A DNA stretch of 5,382 nt from Armatimonadota bacterium (GTDB lineage: Bacteria; Armatimonadota; Zipacnadia; Zipacnadales; UBA11051), in the NCBI GenBank assembly GCA_003542955.1, contig DPJP01000263.1:1-5382 (forward strand). Direction: 5' to 3'. Both the position numbers and the translations under genes were made by a program. Positions 1 to 5,382 of the stretch are shown here, piece after piece. Each line of letters opens with the position of its first letter. Position 1 is the stretch's first letter. The notes under the pieces were generated by a model. That model searched no databases. It was not told the origin of the DNA and saw nothing but the letters and a program-made list of their open reading frames with translations.

Positions 1-66
1 GACGGCCAGCACCAGCGCCAGCATGGCGCACAGCAACAACATCGACGTTAGCAGCGTTTTGCTCAT
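1..66 (-). CDS. N-terminus of a secreted or membrane protein (cut by window edge)
   Basis: Only the first 22 codons are inside the window, read leftward from an ATG at 64-66. They translate to MSKTLLTSMLLLCAMLALVL followed by A-V: one lysine and then an almost unbroken hydrophobic stretch. This is what a signal peptide or an N-terminal membrane anchor looks like. A good Shine-Dalgarno (AGAGGTGA, minus strand, 73-80) sits 6 bases before the ATG, which supports the start. A cysteine at residue 13 lies inside the hydrophobic core but is not clearly in a lipobox, and the cleavage region is beyond the edge. The gene follows the pseudopilin gene after a 253-base gap with a structured element, so it may be a separate unit or a distal member of the same operon. 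Function cannot be told from this fragment. Confidence 0.62.
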   Translation of the reverse strand, partial: MSKTLLTSMLLLCAMLALVLAV

Positions 67-319
67 CAACTCTCACCTCTCCCTTTTTGTCGCAGCGGTC
101 AACTCAGTCGACATCATGCAGTGACGGTATGGCCCTCCCGGCGACACTTTCGGCAGAAGCCCGGTTCCCGGGTCCCTTCCCGGCCGGGCCCACAACCCGT
201 GTCGCCGCTGTCCACGTGCCTCTATTAGTCGCCACCTGCAGAGATTCCTTCCGAGCCACAGATATTTTCCGGCCATGCCTGCCGCCGCGGGAGGAGGCGT
301 CTCCAACCGGAGCGGACGA
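67..319. other. 253-base intergenic region with structured element
   Basis: This is the largest gap in the window, between the pseudopilin stop and the left-edge gene. It holds a nested inverted repeat (139-207, listed separately). It also holds two small A/T-richer islands in otherwise GC-rich DNA: around 262-270, and the minus-strand block CGACTAATAGAGG around 219-231, preceded by a purine-rich GGAAGGAATCTC near 242-253. I see no convincing sigma-70 promoter and no U-tract terminator on the minus strand. A 77-codon minus-strand reading frame from a TTG at 306 crosses the gap, but it lacks a ribosome-binding site and looks non-coding. I do not recognise a known riboswitch consensus here; cobalamin and cyclic-di-GMP cores were considered and did not fit. 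Confidence 0.5.
139..207 (-). ncRNA. Nested inverted repeat, candidate structured leader RNA or terminator
   Basis: Three nested stems are visible. The outer stem is 9 bp (139-147 with 199-207, CGGCGACAC and its exact complement). The middle stem is 6 bp (159-164 with 184-189, GCCCGG/CCGGGC). The inner stem is 5 bp (168-172 with 179-183) around a 6-base loop, separated from the middle stem only by a 3-base bulge. In transcripts from the minus strand it would lie about 73 bases before the ATG of the left-edge gene and over 110 bases past the pseudopilin stop. No run of T follows it, so it is not a standard intrinsic terminator. It could be a structured 5' leader, an mRNA 3'-end stabiliser or a small RNA. 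The pairing is seen directly; the function is inference. Confidence 0.4.
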
Positions 320-832
320 TCACTTCACGTGGCCGTCGACGTACAGGCAGTGTACGCCGCTTGCGTGCCACTTGTCGGAGAAGTCGCTGAGTATCGGCGT
401 CCTGGAGTTGTTCATGCCCCAGGGCTTGTCCATCCGCTGTACCGGCATGCCGATGTTGAGCATCCCGAGCGCATAGTCATAGCTGGTACCCTCTGCCTGC
501 CAGTAGCCGTCGAAGTCGGAGGGGCAGCGGAAGATGCGGCTGTTGCGAACATACGTACCGAGTACGGTTGGCAGGCCCGGAGGGCCGTCGGTGCTCGGGC
601 GGTTGTTGGCGAGGGGGAATCTCTCGCCCCAGTCGGTCCCATAGGCCTGCAGCGCGAGTCCGATCTGGTGGAGGTTCGACAGGCATGTCGCATCCCGCCC
701 TTTGGCGCGGGCGGAGGCGAAGACCGGGAACAGGATCGCCGCCAGCAGCGCAATGATCGCGATCACAGTCAGCAGTTCAACCAGCGTGAAGCCCACGCGT
801 GCCGTGTGAATGTAGAAGCCCGCTCTCTGCAT
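320..832 (-). CDS. Type II/IV pseudopilin with H-x9-DG C-terminal motif
   Basis: This is a 170-residue prepilin-like protein, an envelope protein that a prepilin peptidase would cleave and N-methylate before assembly into a pilus-like fibre. A 14-residue leader ends in Gly14, followed by FTLVELLTVIAIIALLAAIL (residues 15-34). This is the canonical type III signal: cleavage G14|F15 and the conserved glutamate at mature position +5 (E19). Residues 35-73 continue the helix into the L-S-N-L-H-Q-I-G-L-A region. Cys50 and Cys103 could pair. The protein ends with H156-x9-D166-G167-H-V-K, the processing-associated H-x9-DG signature of the DUF1559-type family, here only three residues from the stop. 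The ATG lies 4 bases after the stop of the upstream STN-like gene, so translational coupling is likely; GGTGAT just before the ATG is a modest ribosome site. A GTG at codon 13 is a less likely start. The exact machine (type II secretion, type IV pilus or other) cannot be told. Confidence 0.88.
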   Translation of the reverse strand: MQRAGFYIHTARVGFTLVELLTVIAIIALLAAILFPVFASARAKGRDATCLSNLHQIGLALQAYGTDWGERFPLANNRPSTDGPPGLPTVLGTYVRNSRIFRCPSDFDGYWQAEGTSYDYALGMLNIGMPVQRMDKPWGMNNSRTPILSDFSDKWHASGVHCLYVDGHVK

Positions 833-836
833 GCAA

Positions 837-1919
837 TCACCGTCCCATCAGCTTTGCCGCCTCCTGCAGAAGCGGCAGCATCTCGCGCCGTTGCTCCATG
901 GGCAGCGAGTTACAGTACTCCACGAACCTGGTCATAACCTGCTTTGCGATGTCCGATTGCTTGATCTGGCGTCGGTCGTCGGCGCTCAGAGTGCCGGCTC
1001 GCTCGACCACGGTGCGGACAAGCTCGGCCCTCCGCTCCGGCGACTGACTCCAGAAGAAGCCGACGCCCGCCTGGAAGAAGGCGTCCATGCGGGCCTTGAC
1101 CTGGGCCTCCGAGAGCTGATCGACGACGGCCAGCAGGTAGATGCGCCTGTGGCGGCAGTTGAGCTGATCGGCGGCCGCGGCGACGATTTCGTCCACGAGA
1201 GTATCGGTGAACTCCAGCGACACGGTGCCGGCAGCCCCCTGCAGGCGATCCAGCACAACAAAACCGGTGCTCTCGAGCAGGGCGTCGGTGAACGCGGTCA
1301 CATCGCCATCTGTCAGTGTCACGGATGCGGGGTCGATGTGCGGAGGCAGGGTGGCGAAATGCAGCGGGTCGGTCATGAAGCGGCCGACAGTCGCGTCAAT
1401 GTCTGACTGGGCGTCATCCATGTCACCGGTCTTTGCCAGGTGGAACCCAGGGCCGGAGTGCGCCTCCTCGGAGCGCGACGAGGCGACGGCCTCGCGGGCC
1501 ATCTGCTCGAACGCCTCACGCTCCTCGGGCTCCATCCGCTCGACGTAGCCGGCGTGAGTTTTGCGGATGAGTTGAAGCAGGCTGCTGAACGTGTACTCCT
1601 CCGCGCCTCCCTCGATGGGCTCAAGCAGGTATGCACGCACCCAGGAGCAGTTGGCCTGCGACGCAATCTCGCGCAGGGCCGCCTCGATGTCGACATCGAC
1701 GAGGTCGAGATCGAGTGTGGCGGAGAGATCGGCGGACTGGGGAATGAGTATCTGGACGCCCGCCTGCGTGCTGATATCCGAGAGCACCTGGCTCAGGGGG
1801 ACGTCTGTCTTCTGTAGCGTGATCGGCGGCACTTCAGCGGCGCCGGCAGACACGATCGCCGCCGAGAGCGCGAACAGCAAAACACACACGCGCAGCAGCC
1901 TAGGCTGCAAGTGGTTCAT
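837..1919 (-). CDS. Secreted protein with two tandem STN/secretin-N0-like units
   Basis: I do not recognise a named family for this 360-residue protein. Residues 1-28 are a signal peptide (basic start, hydrophobic core, Ala-Gly-Ala-Ala before Glu29), so it should be periplasmic or exported. Residues 33-99 have the beta-alpha-beta-beta-alpha pattern of an STN/secretin N0 domain. A charged helical region follows to about 193. Residues 200-263 repeat the first unit, and helices follow again to the C-terminus. The copies share T-L-x3-D-V at their starts, Q-x-N-C-x3-R-x-Y-L-L at the strand end (88-99 and 252-263) and a Q-S-D-I helix near 171-174 and 320-323. No secretin barrel or TonB-dependent barrel follows, so it is not a complete secretin. 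The ATG at 1917-1919 was chosen over one 33 codons upstream because GGAGGAA lies 6 bases before it and the signal peptide begins there. It has its own promoter upstream and is followed after 4 bases by the pseudopilin gene. A role in assembling or docking a pilus-like system is inference. Confidence 0.8.
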   Translation of the reverse strand: MNHLQPRLLRVCVLLFALSAAIVSAGAAEVPPITLQKTDVPLSQVLSDISTQAGVQILIPQSADLSATLDLDLVDVDIEAALREIASQANCSWVRAYLLEPIEGGAEEYTFSSLLQLIRKTHAGYVERMEPEEREAFEQMAREAVASSRSEEAHSGPGFHLAKTGDMDDAQSDIDATVGRFMTDPLHFATLPPHIDPASVTLTDGDVTAFTDALLESTGFVVLDRLQGAAGTVSLEFTDTLVDEIVAAAADQLNCRHRRIYLLAVVDQLSEAQVKARMDAFFQAGVGFFWSQSPERRAELVRTVVERAGTLSADDRRQIKQSDIAKQVMTRFVEYCNSLPMEQRREMLPLLQEAAKLMGR

Positions 1920-1925
1920 GATCTG

Positions 1926-1932
1926 TTCCTCC
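1926..1932 (-). promoter_or_regulatory. Shine-Dalgarno deciding the start of the STN-like gene
   Basis: GGAGGAA on the minus strand sits 6 bases before the ATG at 1917-1919. The more distal in-frame start at 2016-2018 has no such site and lies almost at the predicted transcription start, so the internal ATG is preferred. Confidence 0.75.
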
Positions 1933-2020
1933 GAGCCTGTGGTAGCCACGCAAGCAACACGCGGCACTATCAGATACATGACGTGTCCGGCCGCGTCTGT
2001 GTTCCACCCTTCGCACAATC

Positions 2021-2050
2021 ATTATACGTCACCGGGAGCGTGTGCTGCAA
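2021..2050 (-). promoter_or_regulatory. Sigma-70-type promoter for the STN-like/pseudopilin unit
   Basis: On the minus strand a perfect -10 hexamer TATAAT lies at 2021-2026. An 18-base spacer separates it from TTGCAG at 2045-2050, a half-matching -35. Transcription would begin near 2014, giving a leader of about 95 bases before the ATG at 1919. It lies between the hairpin after ackA and the next gene, exactly where a new unit would begin. A perfect TATAAT in such GC-rich DNA is unlikely by chance, but the -35 is weak and no transcript data are available. Confidence 0.6.
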
Positions 2051-2063
2051 CGGTGGTAGAACG

Positions 2064-2097
2064 CACGAACGCGGCACCGTCGCGGGCCGCGTTCGTG
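2064..2097 (-). terminator. 12-bp perfect hairpin after ackA (U-tract absent)
   Basis: The arms CACGAACGCGGC (2064-2075) and GCCGCGTTCGTG (2086-2097) are exact complements around a 10-base loop. The hairpin begins 22 bases past the ackA stop in the direction of transcription. The minus-strand sequence leaving it is CGTTCTACC, which lacks a proper T run, so it is at best a non-canonical terminator or an mRNA 3'-end barrier. Position and stem quality favour an end-of-operon role. Confidence 0.55.
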
Positions 2098-2119
2098 AGT
2101 GATCCGGGGCATGCAACCG

Positions 2120-3346
<1,227 letters not shown>

Positions 3347-3353
3347 TTGCTCA

Positions 3354-3368
3354 GATCACCCGTCCTTA
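3354..3368 (-). promoter_or_regulatory. Extended split Shine-Dalgarno of ackA
   Basis: On the minus strand TAAGGA (3363-3368) and GGTGATC (3354-3360) are separated by two bases. Together they can pair with nearly all of the conserved 3' end of 16S rRNA if a 2-base bulge is allowed. The site ends 7 bases before the GTG at 3344-3346 and supports this non-ATG start. Confidence 0.55.
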
Positions 3369-3529
3369 TCTTTGAAAGCAGCGAGCCGAAAGCCAATGCT
3401 CCGCTTCCGGCGCTCTCACTTGAGTTCGACTTTGCCAGGTCGCATGGGCGCCGCCGCAGTCATGCCGAGCAGTCGACCGCGCGAGTCGGCGCTCCTCGAT
3501 GCCGTGTGTCGGCAGGCACGCCACCGGCC

Positions 3530-4030
3530 CTATAGCCCGTCGCGGCGTCCACCGTCGAGGGGGGCGACGGGCCCCTGGCTGCTGAGAGCCTTCTTGGTCT
3601 TGTCAATCGTGGCCGACATGCGGCCGACGTAGTTCTCGAGCCTCTCGACTATGCCCCGCGCCCACTGGGTCGCCTCCGCCCGAATGGCGTTGGCGTCGAC
3701 CTGCGCCTGCCCGATGATCCGCTGCGCCTCGGCCTGGGCCTGCTTTGTCAGTTCGTCGTTTGAGATGAGCAACTGCGCCTGGGATCGGGCGCCGTCGATG
3801 ATCTTCTGCGCTTCCTGCTGGGCCTGGTCGATGATCTCCTGCCGCTGCTTGGTCAGCTGTGTGGCTGTGGTCATCTCCTCGGGCAGGGAGGTGCGCAGCT
3901 TGTGGAGCATGTCATAGAACTCGTCGGCATCGAGAACGAGCTTGCGGAGCAGGATCACGCGGCACATCCAGTGTTTCTCGCCGCGTTCGCCCATCTCCTC
4001 CAGTTCGTTCAGAAGCTGCAGGATTTCCAT
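3530..4030 (-). CDS. Coiled-coil protein, F-ATPase subunit b-like, between coaD and ackA
   Basis: This 166-residue soluble protein has no signal peptide or membrane segment. Residues 1-50 form a small conserved-looking head with an L-N-E-L-E-E helix, then V-L-D-A-D-E-F-Y-D-M-L and L-R-T-S-L-P-E-E-M. Residues 55-148 are a long alanine-, glutamine- and charge-rich helix with repeats such as Q-A-Q-x-E-A-Q-K-I-I (69-78) and Q-A-x-A-E-A-Q-R-I-I (97-106), like the stalk of ATP synthase subunit b or DivIVA. Residues 150-166 look disordered. From memory, proteins of this shape ('ATPase'-labelled) sit next to coaD in many Clostridia-type genomes; their function is not established. Lacking the N-terminal membrane helix, it is not a true b subunit. 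GGGAGGG lies 7 bases before the ATG. It follows coaD after 70 bases that include a hairpin. A scaffolding or cell-envelope role is only a guess. Confidence 0.85.
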   Translation of the reverse strand: MEILQLLNELEEMGERGEKHWMCRVILLRKLVLDADEFYDMLHKLRTSLPEEMTTATQLTKQRQEIIDQAQQEAQKIIDGARSQAQLLISNDELTKQAQAEAQRIIGQAQVDANAIRAEATQWARGIVERLENYVGRMSATIDKTKKALSSQGPVAPLDGGRRDGL

Positions 4031-4067
4031 GCTGTCGCCCTCCCGGTGACGCCGGTTGCGCCCGTGT

Positions 4068-4093
4068 GCTCCCGCGCGGTGCGCGCCGGGAGC
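4068..4093 (-). terminator. GC-rich hairpin between coaD and the coiled-coil gene
   Basis: GCTCCCG (4068-4074) pairs with CGGGAGC (4087-4093), and CGCG (4075-4078) pairs with CGCG (4082-4085). The result is 11 base pairs with a single bulged C at 4086 and a 3-base loop. It begins 7 bases after the coaD stop in the transcribed direction. No T run follows, so it may be an attenuator, an mRNA-stability element or a U-less terminator. The ribosome site of the next gene lies 24 bases further on and is not sequestered by it. Confidence 0.45.
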
Positions 4094-4100
4094 CGGTCAA

Positions 4101-4580
4101 TCAGCCGTTGCCGCGGAGCCAGTGTGCCACGGCCTCCGGCACATAGCGTGAAACATCGGCGTCGAGTTCATTCAGCCACCGCACCATGCTCGAGCTGATG
4201 TGCGCCCACTGCGGCGACGCGATCAGGAAGAGCGTCTCGACGCCGGGCGCCAGATCGGCGTTCACCGCCTGCATCTGCGCCTCATCCGGGATGTCGGACA
4301 GATTGCGGATGCCCTTGACTATCGCCACGGCCCGACGCCGGACGCAGTACTCGACCAGCAGACCCTCAAACGGCTCGACGATCACGTTGACGATGCCCGC
4401 GCACGCGGCCTCGGCAAGCTCCACGCGCTCGTCAATACTCAGCATGTGTGACTTCCGCGCATCCTGCGCCACGGCCACGATGACCTGGTCGAACAGGTTC
4501 GCGGCGCGGCGGATGATGTCCACGTGCCCGAGCGTGATCGGGTCGAAGCTGCCCGGACAGACGGCGATTCGTTTCTCCAT
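4101..4580 (-). CDS. coaD: Phosphopantetheine adenylyltransferase
   Basis: This 159-residue cytoplasmic enzyme transfers AMP from ATP to 4'-phosphopantetheine, giving dephospho-CoA, the penultimate step of CoA synthesis. It has normal family length. P-G-S-F-D-P (9-14) and T-L-G-H (16-19) are the nucleotidyltransferase signature, with His19 as the catalytic histidine. R-K-S (42-44), K-G-I-R (89-92), N107 and I-S-S-S-M-V-R (128-134) match further ATP- and substrate-binding segments. Two places are unusual: the common D-F-E-Y-E stretch reads D-I-P-D-E (96-100), and the usual acidic residue after I-S-S-S-x-V-K/R is Trp135. The frame stays open 42 codons upstream, but the family N-terminus fixes the start at the ATG 4578-4580. 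AGGA there lies only two bases before the ATG, a poor ribosome site. The gene lies 138 bases after rsmD, a common neighbour in bacteria. Confidence 0.96.
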   Translation of the reverse strand: MEKRIAVCPGSFDPITLGHVDIIRRAANLFDQVIVAVAQDARKSHMLSIDERVELAEAACAGIVNVIVEPFEGLLVEYCVRRRAVAIVKGIRNLSDIPDEAQMQAVNADLAPGVETLFLIASPQWAHISSSMVRWLNELDADVSRYVPEAVAHWLRGNG

Positions 4581-4718
4581 GGTCCTGGTTATGCGCCCGC
4601 GCGGCTCAGGCTCTCGGGGACATCCCGTCCGCTCCGCAGAGCCCCGGTCCGCGCTATATGAGTACGAACAGCATCTGTGGCATACAGATAGTGCCCCGCG
4701 CGGCAAGAGAGCAGCATA
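4581..4718. other. rsmD-coaD intergenic leader
   Basis: This 138-base gap holds a small hairpin (ATCTGT 4673-4678 with ACAGAT 4684-4689, 5-base loop) soon after the rsmD stop. It also holds two copies of the 8-base palindrome CCGCGCGG, at 4597-4604 and 4696-4703. A/T-richer minus-strand stretches (TATCTGTATG near 4682-4691, CATATAG near 4655-4661) could hold a -10 element, but no well-spaced -35 was found, so no promoter is called. The in-frame extension of coaD through this gap shows no family similarity and is treated as non-coding. Confidence 0.4.
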
Positions 4719-5255
4719 TCACGCCAGGTACCACGTGAGTGCCGTCTCGCCATAGGTCCGCCGCCGAAGCACCTCTAGAGGACCGGGCTCCGGCTCCACC
4801 CGGCTGTCAGACTGCAACAGAAACACCACAGCAGCCCCGCCCAGCACATCGGCGACAGCGCGCAAGAGCGGCTCGAGATCTGCGCTATAGGGCGGGTCCG
4901 CGAATACTATATCAAATGGGCCACTGTTTTGCCATATCTCTTTGAGGCACTCCGGCAGACGCCCCCTGAGAACCGTCGCGGCGCCCTCGAGGCGCGTTGT
5001 CCGCAGATTCCGCTCGAGCACCTCGATGCAGCGCGGGCCCTTCTCGACGAACGTGGCGGATGCCGCTCCGCGGCTCAGCGCCTCGATGCCGACGCTGCCC
5101 GCGCCTGCGTACAGGTCGCAGAATCGGCAGTCGATGATATCGTCGCCGATGCTGGAGAACAGCGACTCGCGCACGCGGTCTGTCGTCGGGCGGATGTCGG
5201 CGCCCTTCGGGTACTGCAGCCGCAGACCACGGGCGCTGCCCGCGATCACTCGCAT
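4719..5255 (-). CDS. rsmD: 16S rRNA (guanine(966)-N(2))-methyltransferase
   Basis: This 178-residue S-adenosylmethionine-dependent enzyme methylates the exocyclic N2 of guanine 966 (E. coli numbering) in the small-subunit rRNA during 30S assembly. Family features seen are: R-V-I-A-G-S-A-R-G at 2-10; R-P-T-T-D-R-V-R-E-S-L-F at 22-33; the SAM-binding motif D-L-Y-A-G-A-G-S-V-G-I-E-A-L-S-R-G at 47-63; F-V-E-K at 69-72; the catalytic D-P-P-Y at 120-123; and Y-G-E-T-A-L at 168-173 near the C-terminus. Length is typical. The ATG at 5253-5255 has a very strong purine-rich site (AGGAGGAGGA, 5263-5272) 7 bases upstream. Another ATG at 5260-5262 is out of frame. It lies 40 bases after the upstream coding end and first in the recognisable rsmD-coaD pair. 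Confidence 0.96.
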   Translation of the reverse strand: MRVIAGSARGLRLQYPKGADIRPTTDRVRESLFSSIGDDIIDCRFCDLYAGAGSVGIEALSRGAASATFVEKGPRCIEVLERNLRTTRLEGAATVLRGRLPECLKEIWQNSGPFDIVFADPPYSADLEPLLRAVADVLGGAAVVFLLQSDSRVEPEPGPLEVLRRRTYGETALTWYLA

Positions 5256-5262
5256 CCGCCAT

Positions 5263-5272
5263 TCCTCCTCCT
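5263..5272 (-). promoter_or_regulatory. Strong Shine-Dalgarno of rsmD
   Basis: AGGAGGAGGA on the minus strand, 7 bases before the rsmD ATG. It settles the start against the nearby out-of-frame ATG at 5260-5262. Confidence 0.7.
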
Positions 5273-5295
5273 GCTTCGCGGCCGGTACGGGGTCA

Positions 5296-5382
5296 TCATA
5301 TAGTTCGCCCGGCCTCCGCCCCCGCGCGCATTGCCGCCAGCGCCCGGCGCAGGGGCCGGTGGCGCTGCAGACGCAGGCCGGG
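5296..5382 (-). CDS. C-terminal end of an upstream gene (possibly recG)
   Basis: The minus strand from the right edge is open for 28 codons and then a TGA at 5296-5298. The visible end begins P-G-L-R-L-Q-R-H-R-P-L-R-R-A-L and closes with A-G-R-T-I. Most codons end in G or C (about 23 of 28), as expected for coding DNA here. Of the other two frames, the one I compared fits coding less well. The style D-P-G-L then basic/leucine helix resembles the C-terminal tail of RecG helicase, and recG often precedes rsmD, but the piece is too short to identify. It could also be chance open frame. Confidence 0.4.
   Translation of the reverse strand, partial: PGLRLQRHRPLRRALAAMRAGAEAGRTI

Noticed and set aside
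67..260. Cobalamin or cyclic-di-GMP riboswitch before the left-edge gene
   Set aside because: Some short matches (for example CACTG) occur, but the conserved cores and their order are absent.
73..306. Minus-strand 77-codon frame in the left intergenic gap
   Set aside because: It needs a TTG start without a Shine-Dalgarno, has arginine/tryptophan-rich composition unlike its neighbours, and overlaps the structured element.
275..937. Plus-strand open frame of 220 codons opposite the pseudopilin
   Set aside because: It lies antisense to a gene with an unmistakable prepilin signal, has arginine/alanine-rich low-complexity composition, and shows no domain.
831..1406. Plus-strand open frame of 191 codons opposite the STN-like gene
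   Set aside because: The opposite strand has a signal peptide, an internal repeat, a good ribosome site and a promoter; this frame has none of these.
3370..3406. Promoter for ackA (TTGGCT, 17 bases, AAAGAT on the minus strand)
   Set aside because: Each hexamer is a poor match and the start would fall on the ribosome site, so there is not enough to call it.
4673..4689. Intrinsic terminator after rsmD
   Set aside because: The stem is only 6 bp, A/T-mixed, with no following T run; it is recorded only as part of the leader region.
4581..4706. 42-residue N-terminal extension of CoaD
   Set aside because: The family N-terminus (P-G-S-F-D-P near residue 9) fixes the start at 4580, and the extension is cysteine/arginine-rich with no similarity to the enzyme.

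Overview
The window is GC-rich bacterial chromosome. Every gene I can support lies on the minus strand, so transcription runs from the right edge to the left. The likely source is an Armatimonadota bacterium or a near relative. The pseudopilin at 320-832 carries the run from the prepilin helix through a 'cysteine-L-S-N-L..Q-I-G-L-A' segment and ends in an H-x9-DG motif, a style I associate with Armatimonadota, Planctomycetota and Lentisphaerota. The housekeeping order rsmD-coaD-coiled-coil gene-ackA resembles one known from Gram-positive Clostridia-type genomes. The taxon is an inference from protein style only.

Right part (5382 to 2120), housekeeping block. A partial C-terminal coding end (5296-5382, possibly RecG) is followed by rsmD (16S rRNA guanine-N2 methyltransferase), coaD (phosphopantetheine adenylyltransferase), a 166-residue coiled-coil protein with F-ATPase b-subunit-like heptads, and ackA (acetate kinase, GTG start with an extended split Shine-Dalgarno). 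Gaps are 40, 138, 70 and 183 bases. The genes are co-directional and may be partly co-transcribed. They cover ribosome maturation, CoA synthesis and acetyl-phosphate/acetate metabolism. No pta is in view.

Middle (1920 to 2119). A perfect 12-bp hairpin lies 22 bases past the ackA stop. A promoter with a perfect TATAAT follows. Together they mark the boundary of a second transcription unit.

Left part (1919 to 320), envelope unit. This holds a secreted 360-residue protein built from two diverged copies of an STN/secretin-N0-like fold plus a helical tail. Four bases later comes a type II/IV pseudopilin. The pairing suggests a cell-surface or periplasmic function linked to a pilus-like or type II secretion machine, but no secretin barrel, ATPase or platform protein is visible.

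Left edge (319 to 1). A 253-base gap contains a strongly structured 69-base inverted-repeat element. After it comes the start of another secreted or membrane protein, cut by the window edge.

No tRNA, rRNA, CRISPR array, insertion sequence or phage gene was seen. The least ordinary parts are the duplicated STN-like protein coupled to the pseudopilin, the structured element at 139-207, and a set of U-tract-less hairpins at gene boundaries.
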